Part shown: piece after piece, positions 8,370-18,183 of the stretch | Layout of the letters: each line of letters starts with the position of its first letter | Numbering within the stretch: position 1 is the first letter of the stretch | Source: IGN2 sp964639955 | Lineage (GTDB): Bacteria > Bacteroidota > Ignavibacteria > Ignavibacteriales > Ignavibacteriaceae | Assembly: GCA_964639955.1 (NCBI GenBank) | Contig: CAZXGJ010000008.1 | Span: 11,291-75,290 of the forward strand | Reading direction: 5' to 3' | Length of the DNA stretch: 64,000 bases | The notes under the pieces: generated by a model | Seen by the model: the letters and a program-made list of their open reading frames with translations, nothing else | What the model was told of the DNA's origin: nothing | Database searches by the model: none | Position numbers and translations under genes: made by a program

Positions 8370-8507
8370 TACACAGCCTTCGTTGATTTCGCTAAAAAAA
8401 ATGAGTTTGCTTTTGGTACGAGAGTTGGCATTAAAGCACAGCATCATATGTTCTCTCCTTATACCCCTGAATCAATTAGTATTGATTTGGGGGTTTTTAT
8501 TTTTTGA
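8370..8507 (+). pseudogene. Decayed 3' end of an outer-membrane beta-barrel gene
   Basis: This frame, too short to call as a gene, reads YTAFVDFAKKNEFAFGTRVG then IKAQHHMFSPYTPESISIDL and GVFIF-stop. It has alternating aromatic/hydrophobic residues and a terminal Phe, as expected for the last strands of an outer-membrane barrel. TAA and TGA codons lie just upstream (8367-8369, 8361-8363). The same frame before them still reads in barrel-like fashion (NGHNLIFIHYF) back to about 8280, but no start is present. A strong plus-strand terminator overlaps its end, which supports a former plus-strand gene here. The source family is not recognised. Confidence 0.45.
8463..8504 (+). terminator. Intrinsic terminator (14-bp stem, TAGT loop, T-tract)
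   Basis: ACCCC-TG-AATCAAT (8463-8476) pairs with ATTGATT-TG-GGGGT (8481-8494), counting two G-U pairs, around a TAGT loop. TTTTTATTTTTT follows on the plus strand. No intact plus-strand gene precedes it; only the decayed barrel tail does. On the minus strand the hairpin lacks a T-tract. Confidence 0.7.
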
Positions 8508-8550
8508 TTACTGGGTAAAAATAAAGATAAGAAAAAATATCCGCGCTCAG

Positions 8551-10158
8551 TTATTTAGCTAAAGGCAGCTTAAAGCTGAAACAGCTTCCCTGTCCCAATT
8601 CACTTTCAACTTTTAATTCGCTACCGTGCTTTTCAGCAATTTCCTTGCAGAGTAAAAGCCCAAGTCCGGTGCCTTTTTCCTTGTTAGTACCGGGTGTAGA
8701 GTAGCTTTCATCAATTCTGAATAACTTCGGGATATTGTATTTACTTATCCCTATGCCATTATCTTTTACAGATATCTCAACACTTCCTGCATCAGCTAAA
8801 TCATGAAGTATTTCTATTTTACCTTTCTCACGGGTGAACTTTATTGCATTGGAGATAAGATTGTGAAGAAGCGATCTTATCATTGAGTCATCACCCTTAA
8901 CAATCAGGGCGGGGTCTGTTATTTCATTTTTAATTATAATTGATTTAAGGATAGCATTATGTTTAAGAGCCAATTCTATTTCACTAATCAGTTCACTAAG
9001 TGAGAATTCTTTTTCGATATATTGATATTTACCAGTTTGAATCCGGCTCCAGTCCAGCAGGTTTTCAATCAGGTTAAAAAGATTCGATGTGCTGCTTTCA
9101 ATTTCATTTATGTAAGCTTTCAGCTCTTCTGCAGTTAAATTATCAAATTCGGTTTTCAGAATAGACGAAAGTCCTTTCAAACCGTTGAAGGGGCTTCTTA
9201 AATCGTGTGCGAGGATAGAAAAAAATTTATCTTTACTGGCATTGAGCTCTTTTAATTCTTCCGAGTAGCGTTTAAGAGCATCCTCATCCATTTTTTTATT
9301 GATTGCTGTTGCAATTTGTTCGGAGACGTATGTAAGCAGTTGTTTTTCTTCTTCACCGTAAGTTGAACTGTTGTTGTAATCCTGAACTACGATAACTCCT
9401 ATTGTTTTGTTCTTGGCTTTAAGCGTTACACCAAGCCAAATTTCAGCCGGCGGGCCGATGAGATCGGTAATGCCTTTTTTTCTCAACTTTAAATCCAGTT
9501 CAGCGTCTACCAGCATGTTATGACCGGTTTTTAATACATATTCGGTAAGACCGCGTCCGAGCTTGCAGGGCTCAGGAGGACTGTCAAATTCATCTACAAA
9601 ATAGGGGAAGGAAATCATTTCGTTTTTTTCATCGTAGAGAGCGATATAAAAATTGTCGGCTTTCATTAAGCCACCTACAATTTGATGTATTCTTTCATAA
9701 AGCTCATCGATATCTTCTATAGAATGAACCAGATCTGAAATTTGATATAAAGCCCTTTGTATTTTCTGAGATTTTACAGTTTCGGTAATGTCTTCAACGA
9801 AAGATGACACACCAATTACAGAGCCTTTCTCATCTATCAGCGTAGTATTATGCCATTCGCATAAAATTATTTTGCCGTCTTTTCTTATATTTTCGTTTGT
9901 GCTGCGGTTGCCGCCTTTCGATGAGAGCAATTTTTTCCAGATTTCCGAAACAATCCCCCTAACGGAATCCGGGACAATTAATTCTTCGGCAGTTTTTCCC
10001 CTTGCTTCGTCCTGACTATATCCGAATATTTTTTCAGAGGCAGGATTCCAGCGAATAACGCGGAAATCTGTATCCCACTCAATAATACCAAGTGGTGCCT
10101 GCTGGAAGTGAAGCTCCTGTCTTTGTAGGTACTCGGCAATAGTATCGTGTTCTTCCAT
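8551..10158 (-). CDS. PAS-GAF sensor histidine kinase
   Basis: A 535-residue soluble sensor kinase. A PAS domain (about 15-130) is followed by a GAF domain (about 145-290), then HisKA with the phospho-acceptor His at about residue 318 in SILAHDLRSPF. The HATPase domain has the N-box NLISNAIKFT (about 433), G1 DNGIGI (about 466) and G2 GTGLGL (about 496). All catalytic boxes are intact. There is no transmembrane segment, so it senses a cytoplasmic signal, perhaps redox or a small ligand through PAS/GAF. No response regulator is adjacent; the nearest orphan receiver is at 17788-18183. Confidence 0.9.
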   Translation of the reverse strand: MEEHDTIAEYLQRQELHFQQAPLGIIEWDTDFRVIRWNPASEKIFGYSQDEARGKTAEELIVPDSVRGIVSEIWKKLLSSKGGNRSTNENIRKDGKIILCEWHNTTLIDEKGSVIGVSSFVEDITETVKSQKIQRALYQISDLVHSIEDIDELYERIHQIVGGLMKADNFYIALYDEKNEMISFPYFVDEFDSPPEPCKLGRGLTEYVLKTGHNMLVDAELDLKLRKKGITDLIGPPAEIWLGVTLKAKNKTIGVIVVQDYNNSSTYGEEEKQLLTYVSEQIATAINKKMDEDALKRYSEELKELNASKDKFFSILAHDLRSPFNGLKGLSSILKTEFDNLTAEELKAYINEIESSTSNLFNLIENLLDWSRIQTGKYQYIEKEFSLSELISEIELALKHNAILKSIIIKNEITDPALIVKGDDSMIRSLLHNLISNAIKFTREKGKIEILHDLADAGSVEISVKDNGIGISKYNIPKLFRIDESYSTPGTNKEKGTGLGLLLCKEIAEKHGSELKVESELGQGSCFSFKLPLAK

Positions 10159-10357
10159 TCTTATATTGGTTTTTTATTCCTGAAAATAAACTCGTATAAA
10201 TAATAATCTGATATTGTATCCGTTTTGATGGTTCTAACATTTTATTCATCCACTATAACAATGCCAGTTCATTTGTTAAAAAAATAAAATTGGGAATAAT
10301 CTCCAGTAAATTGAAGATGAACATTTGACTTTTAATTGTAATTTTTACTTAAGCATG

Positions 10358-10389
10358 TTTTTCATTCGGAGTTCGATTATATATATTTG
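10358..10389 (+). promoter_or_regulatory. Bacteroidota-type promoter before uvrD/pcrA
   Basis: TTTT at 10358-10361 and a perfect TATATTTG at 10382-10389 are separated by 20 bases. The predicted transcript starts near 10396, about 23 bases before the ATG at 10419. Confidence 0.5.
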
Positions 10390-10418
10390 CACTTCATTTT
10401 TAAGAAAAACAAGGTATT

Positions 10419-12602
10419 ATGTTAGATTTTAAGCAATTAAATGATGAACAGCAGAAAGCAGTAGAATATTCGGGAAGCCAACAAATGTTAGTGGCAGGCG
10501 CCGGAACTGGTAAAACAACTGTACTAATTCACAAAGTTGGTTATCTGATTAAAAAGGGGTACAAACCGGATTCAATTCTCGTTCTTACATTCAGCAACAG
10601 AGCTGCTAGTGAGATGAGAAAACAAATAACCGAGATGGTAGGAAAGCGCGCTTCTTCTATCGCAATGGGAACATTTTATTCTGTTTTTGCCGGTATATTA
10701 CGCAGTGAAGCAAAATTTTTAAACTACAGACCCAACTTTTCTATTTACGATATTGAAGATTCATTATCTCTGGTTACGAATATTATGATAGCTTTAGAAA
10801 TCGAAATGGACGGCCTCACTCCAAATAACGCAAGACATCGGATAAGCCATCTGAAATGTAATTTGATTACACCGCAACAATACAGGAAAAACCTTGTCAA
10901 ATCTAAAAGAGATGATAAAATTGCCGATATCTATGAGGAGTATCAGAACCGGCTCGTTGCAAATAACTCGATGGATTATGAAGAATTATTGCTTCAGGCT
11001 ATTAATTTGTTTCAATCCAAACACCAGGTGCTGCAAAAGTACCGGCAAAAATTCATATATATTCTTGTGGATGAATTCCAGGATACGAATACCGCTCAGT
11101 ATGAATTGTTGAAACTTCTGCTTTCACGAAGCTGCAAAATCACCGTTGTAGGAGATGATGATCAGAGTATCTACGGCTGGCGTGGTGCCAATCCGGGAAA
11201 TATGCTTGCATTTAAAAAAGACTTTAAACAATGTAAACTCTTCAGGCCGGAACAAAATTACCGTTCTTCTAAAACCATTTTATCAGCAGCCGAATCATTA
11301 ATAAAGAATAATAAAAGCTACTTCCCAAAAAACTTAAGTACACAGAATAAAGACGGAGAACTGTTAACGCTGGTTAAATGTGCTGACGAAAAGGATGAAG
11401 CATTTCAGCTTTCAAAATTTATTAAGAAAGAAATACAAAAGAAGAAACTGGCTTATAAAGATTTTGCTATTCTGTACAGAATAAACGCACAAAGCAGAAC
11501 GCTTGAAGATATTTTTAAGAAGGAAAAGATTCCATTCACGATTATCGGCGGAGTAGAGTTTTACCGCCGGAAAGAAGTAAAAGATGTAATTGCTTATCTA
11601 AGGGTTATTGCCAATAACAATGATGAAGAAAGTATTCTGCGCATAATGAACTTTCCGCAAAGAGGGATTGGCAATACTACTATAACAAGGATGATTGCTT
11701 TTGCAAGAAAACACAACCTCACTTTGTTCCAAACTATGAGCAGGGTTTTTGAGGTGATCGATATTAAGGAAAGAATTCAAAAAAATGTTAAAGGATTCAG
11801 ACTTCTGCTTGAAAAATATATTGGACTTAAGGATAAACTTTCCGTTGGCGAACTTTCGAGGGCATTAATTGATGATCTCGGATTGATCAGGATGTTTAAA
11901 AGTGAAAATAACCCTGAATCTTTACAAAGGTTGGAGAATATTCAAAAACTGATGACAATCATTACAGATTTTTCGAATAATAATAAGGAAGCAGATTTAA
12001 ATCAGTTCCTTGAAAATGTTTCGCTAACAACCGGCATTGATTTCTACAATGATGAGAACAATTCAGTCGCCCTGATTAATCTTCATAGTGCCAAAGGCTG
12101 CGAATTCCCGGTTGTTTTTATATCCGGCAGTGAAGAAGAAATATTTCCTCTTGCACAACGCTTCAGCGAAGACACAACGGTTGAGGAAGAAAGACGTTTA
12201 TTTTTTGTTGGAATGACAAGAGCTCAGCAGAAAGTGTTTATTTCTCATGCACGGAGCCGGTATCGCTTTGGAGAAGTTGCTTATCAAAGCAGATCAAGAT
12301 TTATTGATGAAATAATGCATTCTGCCTTGGAAGAAGTTAACGGTGGAATCGGACGAAAGGCTAACAGGAAGACTAAAAAAGAACTCTTTTACGAATATTT
12401 TAATTCTGTTGATTACGATGACTTTGACCAGGAGAACAAAGTAGTTAGAATAGGAAGCCGGGTGATGCACGAAAAATTCGGACTCGGTAAAGTTATAGAT
12501 GTTACTGGTGTCGGAGATCAGGTTAAGGCAACAGTAAATTTCGAAGGAAACAATATCCGGCAGCTGATGCTTAAATTTGCCCGGTTAAAAATACTGCATT
12601 AA
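10419..12602 (+). CDS. uvrD: UvrD/PcrA-type superfamily 1A DNA helicase
   Basis: A 727-residue 3'-5' DNA helicase for repair and replication-fork maintenance. Walker A AGAGTGKTT lies at about residues 26-34. Walker B DEFQDTN and motif III GDDDQSIYGWRGA follow, then motif IV QNYRSS, LHSAKGCEF (motif V) and VGMTRAQ (motif VI). The C-terminal ~60 residues (GSRVMHEKFGLGKVIDV...) form the small Tudor-like domain of UvrD/PcrA that contacts RNA polymerase, which separates it from Rep. The length is normal. Lone gene with its own promoter candidate; UvrD versus PcrA naming is arbitrary here. Confidence 0.92.
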   Translation: MLDFKQLNDEQQKAVEYSGSQQMLVAGAGTGKTTVLIHKVGYLIKKGYKPDSILVLTFSNRAASEMRKQITEMVGKRASSIAMGTFYSVFAGILRSEAKFLNYRPNFSIYDIEDSLSLVTNIMIALEIEMDGLTPNNARHRISHLKCNLITPQQYRKNLVKSKRDDKIADIYEEYQNRLVANNSMDYEELLLQAINLFQSKHQVLQKYRQKFIYILVDEFQDTNTAQYELLKLLLSRSCKITVVGDDDQSIYGWRGANPGNMLAFKKDFKQCKLFRPEQNYRSSKTILSAAESLIKNNKSYFPKNLSTQNKDGELLTLVKCADEKDEAFQLSKFIKKEIQKKKLAYKDFAILYRINAQSRTLEDIFKKEKIPFTIIGGVEFYRRKEVKDVIAYLRVIANNNDEESILRIMNFPQRGIGNTTITRMIAFARKHNLTLFQTMSRVFEVIDIKERIQKNVKGFRLLLEKYIGLKDKLSVGELSRALIDDLGLIRMFKSENNPESLQRLENIQKLMTIITDFSNNNKEADLNQFLENVSLTTGIDFYNDENNSVALINLHSAKGCEFPVVFISGSEEEIFPLAQRFSEDTTVEEERRLFFVGMTRAQQKVFISHARSRYRFGEVAYQSRSRFIDEIMHSALEEVNGGIGRKANRKTKKELFYEYFNSVDYDDFDQENKVVRIGSRVMHEKFGLGKVIDVTGVGDQVKATVNFEGNNIRQLMLKFARLKILH

Positions 12603-12661
12603 TTCCTTCATTTTTTTACAGAAGAATTTTCAGAATAATATTTTAATAAGGAAGCGTAATT

Positions 12662-14047
12662 ATGTCTATCGCACCAAAAAAATTAGCAATCCTTGTTGGT
12701 GGAGGTCCTGCGCCGGGTATAAACAGTGTTATCGGTGCTGCCACTATACGTGCAGAAGTTGAAGGCGTTGAGGTTATTGGTATTAAAGATGGATTCCGTT
12801 GGATAATGGAAGGGGATACATCCCACACAAAAGAGCTGACCATTCTTAACGTAAGCAGAATTCACTTCAGAGGTGGTTCATACATAGGCATATCGAGGGC
12901 AAATCCTACAAAGAACGATAAGCATCTTGAAAACGCTGTAACGTCACTGCTCCGGTTAGATGTTGATAAATTAATCACAATCGGCGGAGACGATACTGCG
13001 TACAGCGCACTTAAAGTTAATGAGATGGCAGCAGGCAGAATTAAAGTTGTTCACGTTCCCAAAACAATCGATAACGATCTTGATCTTCCCCACGGAATTC
13101 CGACTTTCGGTTTTCAGACTGCACGGCACATTGGAGTTGAGATTGTAAAAAATATAATGGTTGATGCACAAACCACTTCGCGATGGTATTTTGTCATTTC
13201 TATGGGCAGGAAAGCAGGCCACCTGGCTCTTGGTATTGGAAAAGCTACAGGTGCCACACTCACTCTTGTACCCGAGGAGTTTGCCGGTGATACAATCTCA
13301 CTTAATCATATTGTTGATGTACTTGTAGGTACAATAATCAAGAGGTTAAGTTACGGCAGAACAGATGGTGTAGCAATACTTGCGGAAGGATTGGTTGAAA
13401 GATTAGCTCCGGGGGATCTCGAGCAGCTTGTTGATATTGAAAGAGATGCACACGATAATATCAGGCTCGCCGAGGTAAATTTCGGAGAGATCTTAAAAAT
13501 CAAGGTTCTGCAAAGGCTGAAAGAATTTGGTATTAAATCTACAATTGTTGCTAAAAATATAGGCTATGAATTAAGGTGCGCCGATCCGATTCCTTTTGAT
13601 ATGGAATATACCAGGGATTTGGGTTTTTCTGCCGCACAATTTATACTAAACGGAGGATCCGGTGCTATGATATCTATTCAGAACGGAAGATTCGTGCCGC
13701 TTTTCTTTAACGATATTCTGGACCCTGCTACAAACAGAACTAAAGTCAGGATGGTTGATCCAAGCTCCGAATCATTTTATATCGCAAGAAGATATATGCT
13801 AAGGTTGAACAAAGCAGATTTTGAAGACCCACACGAGCTGGCAAAGCTTGCTGCTACAGCACATATTTCTATTGATGATTTCAGGAAGAGATTCTATTAT
13901 TTAATTGAACAAGATCTTCTTTATAAACATCTGGAAAACGGGCATATTCTACTGGCCAGTCCGGAGACGAATACTGCTCACAGACCGATTGCTGGAATGG
14001 AAAATAATACAAACGATTTGGTGGATCAAAAAATTAATCCTGAATAG
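12662..14047 (+). CDS. 6-phosphofructokinase, predicted pyrophosphate-dependent type
   Basis: A 461-residue phosphofructokinase-family enzyme phosphorylating fructose 6-phosphate. The N-terminal GGGPAPGINSVI loop, IGGDDTAYSA (about residues 107-116) and VPKTIDNDL (about 135) are visible. In this family Asp in place of the second Gly of GGDG, together with Lys in PKTIDND, marks pyrophosphate as phosphoryl donor; this copy has both. It is also longer than the ATP-type copy at 62623-63729. It would run glycolysis reversibly. An AAGGAAG box precedes the ATG. A roughly 60-base gap separates it from uvrD. Confidence 0.88.
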   Translation: MSIAPKKLAILVGGGPAPGINSVIGAATIRAEVEGVEVIGIKDGFRWIMEGDTSHTKELTILNVSRIHFRGGSYIGISRANPTKNDKHLENAVTSLLRLDVDKLITIGGDDTAYSALKVNEMAAGRIKVVHVPKTIDNDLDLPHGIPTFGFQTARHIGVEIVKNIMVDAQTTSRWYFVISMGRKAGHLALGIGKATGATLTLVPEEFAGDTISLNHIVDVLVGTIIKRLSYGRTDGVAILAEGLVERLAPGDLEQLVDIERDAHDNIRLAEVNFGEILKIKVLQRLKEFGIKSTIVAKNIGYELRCADPIPFDMEYTRDLGFSAAQFILNGGSGAMISIQNGRFVPLFFNDILDPATNRTKVRMVDPSSESFYIARRYMLRLNKADFEDPHELAKLAATAHISIDDFRKRFYYLIEQDLLYKHLENGHILLASPETNTAHRPIAGMENNTNDLVDQKINPE

Positions 14048-14066
14048 AATATTTCTGGAATAATTT

Positions 14067-15686
14067 TTAATTACGGGTTTTACTGTTCTTCTTCAACTCT
14101 TTATATGTAATATGTTCTATTGAAAAGTAATCCCCGGTAAGCTTTTTAAGCATACCCGAAAGGAAAATAATAGTTAAAAGATTAGGAAACGTCATAAATC
14201 CCAAAGCAGCGTCTCCGAAAGCCCAAACGGCTTCCAGTTCGGCAATAGCACCGATAAATACAAAAATTACATATACCCATTTATATGGTAGAGTAGCTTT
14301 CTTTCCGAATAAATAATTGGATGCTCTATCGCCATAGTAAGACCAGCTTATCGCTGTTGAAATCGCAAAAAGCAGCACACCTATTGTTACAATTTTATCT
14401 CCATATCCAAATAACCAGCTTAGACCTTTTTTAAACGCGAAGGATGTAAGTATACTGCTGTTCATTAACTCTCCGGTAAAATTTGGATCTATTCTTGTAA
14501 CATAGAACTCTGTATTATGCCAGCTGCCGGTAACAAGAATTACCAACCCGGTTATTGTACAAATTATAATTGTATCTATAAAGGGTTCTAAGAGAGCAAC
14601 AGATCCTTCTCTAACTGCAAATTTAGTTTTAGCTGTTGAGTGAGCAATTGCAGCACTGCCCTGACCAGCTTCATTGGAATACAGACCACGTTTTACACCC
14701 CAAAGCATAGTATTAAGGATAATAAGAAAACCTCCGCCTGCAGCGCCGGCTATCTGAGCGGGCGGATTAAAAGCCATTCCCAAAACCAAACTGAAAGATT
14801 CGGGGATACTCTCGTAGTTATAACCCAATATCAGTAATCCGGCGGCAGCATAAAATACTGCCATAAAAGGTGAAAGAATTCCTGTAACCTGACCAATCCT
14901 TCTAATTCCGCCAAGGATAACCAATCCAACTATCGTAGCGATAATTATTCCGTTAATCACCTGCTGCAAAGAGATCTCAAATTCACTTATTGCGGCATGT
15001 TTTGTTGTCAGAAAATGTTCGTGTCCAACAACCTGCACTACTTCAGAATAAATTTGATCGGATAATGTAAATGATTGGATTGCGTTTCCGGTAGCAAATG
15101 AACAAATTATTGCTAAACAAGCAAAAGCTACGCCAAGCCACCTCCATTTTACTCCTAATCCTTTTTCTATTGTATACATCGGTCCGCCTGCTGTATAACC
15201 ATCCTCATCAATATCTCTGAAATGAAGTGCTAGAGTGCACTCAGAATATTTCAGTGTTGTTCCGAAGAATGCAGTAACCCACATCCAGAAAAGTGTACCG
15301 GGTCCGCCATAATAGAGAGCTGTGGCAACACCTGCAATGTTTCCAATGCCAACAGTTGCAGAAAGGGCTGTGGCAAGTGCTCTGAAATGCGTCAAATCAC
15401 CTTCGTCCTCCGGATTATCATATTTTCCCATAGTAGTTTTTATACCATGCCAGAAATACCTTAATTGAGGAAAGCCGAGTTTTAAAGTCATAAAAATTCC
15501 GGTTCCAACCAAAGCAGCTACCATAAATGGAATAGAACCTAAAGGAATGTCTGGGAAAGGAAAGTTTTTAATAAAATCTATGTTTCCGGGGAAGGACCAG
15601 ACAATATCGAAAACAGAAAAGCCTGCAAATATTATTATCACGAAAATTAAAATGAAAAAGACAATGCTCAGTTGAGATCTTTTCAT
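14067..15686 (-). CDS. AGCS family Na+:alanine/glycine symporter
   Basis: A 539-residue inner-membrane sodium-coupled amino-acid carrier with about eleven hydrophobic segments. Family hallmarks include TALSATVGIGNIAGVATA (about residue 108), PGTLFWMWVTAFFGTTLKYSE and the central GVKRGLYSNEAGQGSAAIAH, which is diagnostic of the AlsT/DagA family. It imports Ala, Gly or similar with Na+. The N-terminus carries an extra ~45 residues with one hydrophobic helix compared with short homologues. It lies just downstream of a decayed NSS symporter on the same strand. The substrate is not deducible from sequence alone. Confidence 0.93.
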   Translation of the reverse strand: MKRSQLSIVFFILIFVIIIFAGFSVFDIVWSFPGNIDFIKNFPFPDIPLGSIPFMVAALVGTGIFMTLKLGFPQLRYFWHGIKTTMGKYDNPEDEGDLTHFRALATALSATVGIGNIAGVATALYYGGPGTLFWMWVTAFFGTTLKYSECTLALHFRDIDEDGYTAGGPMYTIEKGLGVKWRWLGVAFACLAIICSFATGNAIQSFTLSDQIYSEVVQVVGHEHFLTTKHAAISEFEISLQQVINGIIIATIVGLVILGGIRRIGQVTGILSPFMAVFYAAAGLLILGYNYESIPESFSLVLGMAFNPPAQIAGAAGGGFLIILNTMLWGVKRGLYSNEAGQGSAAIAHSTAKTKFAVREGSVALLEPFIDTIIICTITGLVILVTGSWHNTEFYVTRIDPNFTGELMNSSILTSFAFKKGLSWLFGYGDKIVTIGVLLFAISTAISWSYYGDRASNYLFGKKATLPYKWVYVIFVFIGAIAELEAVWAFGDAALGFMTFPNLLTIIFLSGMLKKLTGDYFSIEHITYKELKKNSKTRN

Positions 15687-15720
15687 ATGTTATGTCGCTT
15701 CAGGTGGTGGTTATAGGAAT

Positions 15721-16722
15721 TCAATTAAACATTCCGGTTATTTTATCAAGTAATCCTATTGAATATAAAAATACTAAAAAAATAAGAACCGGTGATAAAT
15801 ATTTTAAGATTATCTTCCAGGTACTCCTTAATCGAGAGCAGTAATCGAAGAAATTTTCTGCTCCCTGGCGGAGATTTGGAATTACTCTTTCGTAACTCCA
15901 TTGAAAAGACAGAAGTAAAAATTGCGATACCGGCAATTCGTGCTACTATATCTGGAACTTCTATTTGTAAGGACGAACCGGGAATATTGTCCTTATCAAA
16001 CATATAGCTTCCATAGGTAAACATAGCACCCATACCATACTGAAGGTAAAAAAATATGATCTGAAGCCAATGATATAGTATTTGGTGTAATTTTGGTTCA
16101 ATCAGGCTTCCATAAAAAATCTAATCCTATTGAAGCATCTTCCAGAGTGACACCCTTTAGCATCAAAATCAATATCAAAATTAAGAGGATTAGCTTCATT
16201 ACTTTGTTGGCTCGTTCAATACCTTTCTGAATCCCCGAAAAAACAATAACCATAGTTAAAATAAAAAAGAAATTAAAGTAACCAAAGATCCAGGGGATAT
16301 GGCTGACAAGGCTTTAAAAATATCCCGCTGATGCTACCGGTTTGGGAAAGAGAAAAAAGCTACAATTAATTGCTTCAACAATATAGCCTACGGATCATCC
16401 CGCAATTATAGCATAGAAAGATAGAATAAGAAAACCGGCAATAACACCTATGCCTCCAATGCTTGCTCAAAATTTCGAGTTGCTGAATCTGTAGAATGCA
16501 CCTGCCGGATTTCTGTGAGTAGTTCTGCCAGAAGTTTCTCGGCAATCAGAACTGGGAGACCGATAACAGCAATACAAATTAAATAAACCAGTACAATTGA
16601 ATCCCCCCAATTTCGCCGGTTATATATGGAAACTTCCAGATGTTTCCCAAACCGATTGATGAAAGAACGGCGGCGAGAAGAAATCCAAATTTTTAACTCC
16701 ACTTCTCTCTGTGTTGCTTCAT
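15721..16722 (-). pseudogene. Decayed NSS/SNF family sodium-dependent symporter
   Basis: Remnant of a neurotransmitter:sodium symporter gene read from an ATG at 16722. The frames in order give FGFLLAAVLSSIGLGNIWKF and PYITGE (the family signature, after a TAG-like break at codon 10), then after a frameshift IVLVYLICIAVIGLPVLIAE. Next come FFILTMVIVFSGIQKGIERA, then KGVTLEDASIGLDFLWKPD, then MGAMFTYGSYMFDKDNIPGS and finally ILKYLSPVLIFLVFLYSIGL near the end. At least four frameshifts or stops break it. The total of about 1.0 kb against a usual 1.35 kb means internal deletions too. Its neighbour is an intact AGCS symporter, which may have made it redundant. Confidence 0.85.
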
Positions 16723-17127
16723 TTTATTATCGAAAATTTGACCAGGTATTAAGGTAATATTAAAAAAATCACTACTGAATATGGTGACATCGATATTTAT
16801 TTACAAATTTTTATCTTTTAATTCGGTGAGCATGAATTAATATCTCAGGGAAATTAAGTTAACATTATTAACCACCTGTTGCTTGAGATATGAATGAATA
16901 TTTTTAGTATTTTCCTTCGTGATTATTTGAGCGGTAATTTATCATCTTAGATGTGTCTCGAATACTTTTCGGTTTTTTATGATAATAATACCCGTATAAG
17001 AAGGTTTTTGTTTTGTTTACGGCTTTAATAATCAATTCAGATTAAAATGCCCCGGTGAACAGGCTTTATTATTCCATTTTTATATTTAAATTTCAGAAAG
17101 CAAATATTAACATTTAAGGAAATTGTT
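16723..17127. other. Intergenic stretch, no gene seen
   Basis: About 405 AT-rich bases between the decayed symporter and the hydroxylase gene. No reading frame of note, tRNA or strong hairpin was found. A TATATTTA box at about 17082 could be a weak -7 element for the downstream gene, but no good -33 partner was seen. Confidence 0.5.
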
Positions 17128-17754
17128 ATGGCTAAAAATTTTGTTTCTAACAAAGACGAAACCGTGAGAATGTTCAATAACGATATTCTTGAAGCGTTTT
17201 CAAGGGTACATTTTACCGTACCAATGATTATTTACCTTCCGGTGATAGCTTATTTGCTGTACCGCTCAACCGCAGTTTATTATCTTGATTTCGGAACAAT
17301 TGTACTATTATTTCTTGCAGGTATGGCAGCATGGTCTCTGACAGAATACTTATTGCACAGATTCATTTTTCACTTCCCGGCAAAAAGTGATTTCGGAAAA
17401 AAGATTCATTTCATATTTCATGGTGTTCACCACGATTATCCCAGTGATTCTAAAAGATTAGTAATGCCACCTTCCGTCAGTATTCCATTAGCGGTAATTT
17501 TTTATTTCATATTTCTGATAGTGTTTGGTGAGTCACTAATGCTTCCTTTTTTTGCCGGTTTCATTCTTGGCTATCTTTTCTATGATATAACACATTATGC
17601 CATACATCATTTTAATATGCATAGCCGCATCTGGCTTGCAGTAAAGAATCATCATATGCTTCATCATTACCATGACGAGTATAAAGGATATGGCGTAAGC
17701 TCTCCGTTTTGGGATTTTGTATTCCGGACTAATTTCGATAAAGCAAAAAAATAA
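17128..17754 (+). CDS. Fatty acid hydroxylase / sterol desaturase family membrane di-iron oxygenase
   Basis: A 208-residue integral membrane di-iron enzyme. Histidine clusters are HRFIFH (about residue 80), HGVHHD (about 101), HYAIHHFNMH (about 155) and HHMLHHYH (about 178), in the order of the FA2H/Scs7 subgroup. Three to four hydrophobic segments separate them. By homology it would hydroxylate acyl chains, for example 2-hydroxylation of fatty acids in lipids or sphingolipids, using oxygen. An AAGGAAA box precedes the ATG. It lies 33 bases before the response regulator gene and may be co-transcribed, though its link with the polysaccharide locus is uncertain. Confidence 0.85.
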   Translation: MAKNFVSNKDETVRMFNNDILEAFSRVHFTVPMIIYLPVIAYLLYRSTAVYYLDFGTIVLLFLAGMAAWSLTEYLLHRFIFHFPAKSDFGKKIHFIFHGVHHDYPSDSKRLVMPPSVSIPLAVIFYFIFLIVFGESLMLPFFAGFILGYLFYDITHYAIHHFNMHSRIWLAVKNHHMLHHYHDEYKGYGVSSPFWDFVFRTNFDKAKK

Positions 17755-17787
17755 ATCAGGTTGTAATAATTTACAGAGTTAAACATT

Positions 17788-18183
17788 ATGAGTGGGGATC
17801 AAAAAAAAATTCTGGTGATTGAGGATAACCTTGAGACCCAGCTATTAATTAAAGTTGCCCTGAGAAATAAATACAAGCTTGAACTAACCAATAATGCTAG
17901 TGATGCTATCAAAAAAATTAACGAGGGCAGCTTTGATTTGGTGCTGCTGGACATTAATTTGAATGAAGAAATGGATGGAAAAGACATTCTCTCTCATATC
18001 CGGATAAATTTTAATATAAAACAACTTCCGGTTATCGTTATGACAGCCTATGATTTAACGGATAGCGATAAAAAATATTTTATAGATAATTGTAACGGAT
18101 TAATAGCTAAACCACTCGATAAGAAAGTTTTAATGAACGAAATAGAAAAGCTAAATTATCACAGCGGCAGATTGGAAGCCTAA
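17788..18183 (+). CDS. Single-domain response regulator (CheY-like)
   Basis: A 131-residue stand-alone receiver domain. The acidic pair IEDN (about residues 11-14), the phospho-acceptor Asp in VLLDINL (about 54), the conserved Thr/Ala in MTAY (about 89) and the Lys in AKPL (about 112) are all present, so it should be phosphorylatable. It has no output domain and must act through protein contacts. Its sequence style (DINLxxxxDG, TAYxLxxxD) resembles the receiver at the end of the hybrid kinase at 28614-30731, making that kinase a plausible partner. It opens the putative polysaccharide locus. Confidence 0.9.
   Translation: MSGDQKKILVIEDNLETQLLIKVALRNKYKLELTNNASDAIKKINEGSFDLVLLDINLNEEMDGKDILSHIRINFNIKQLPVIVMTAYDLTDSDKKYFIDNCNGLIAKPLDKKVLMNEIEKLNYHSGRLEA

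Noticed and set aside
8217..8447. 76-codon minus-strand frame with an AAGGAG box 7 bases before its ATG and one hydrophobic segment
   Set aside because: It is antisense to the decayed barrel tail, which reads far better as protein, and it overlaps the lipoprotein start; the ribosome site may be coincidental.
8329..8562. 77-codon plus-strand frame
   Set aside because: It is one frame off the barrel-like reading and runs through the terminator hairpin; no family features.
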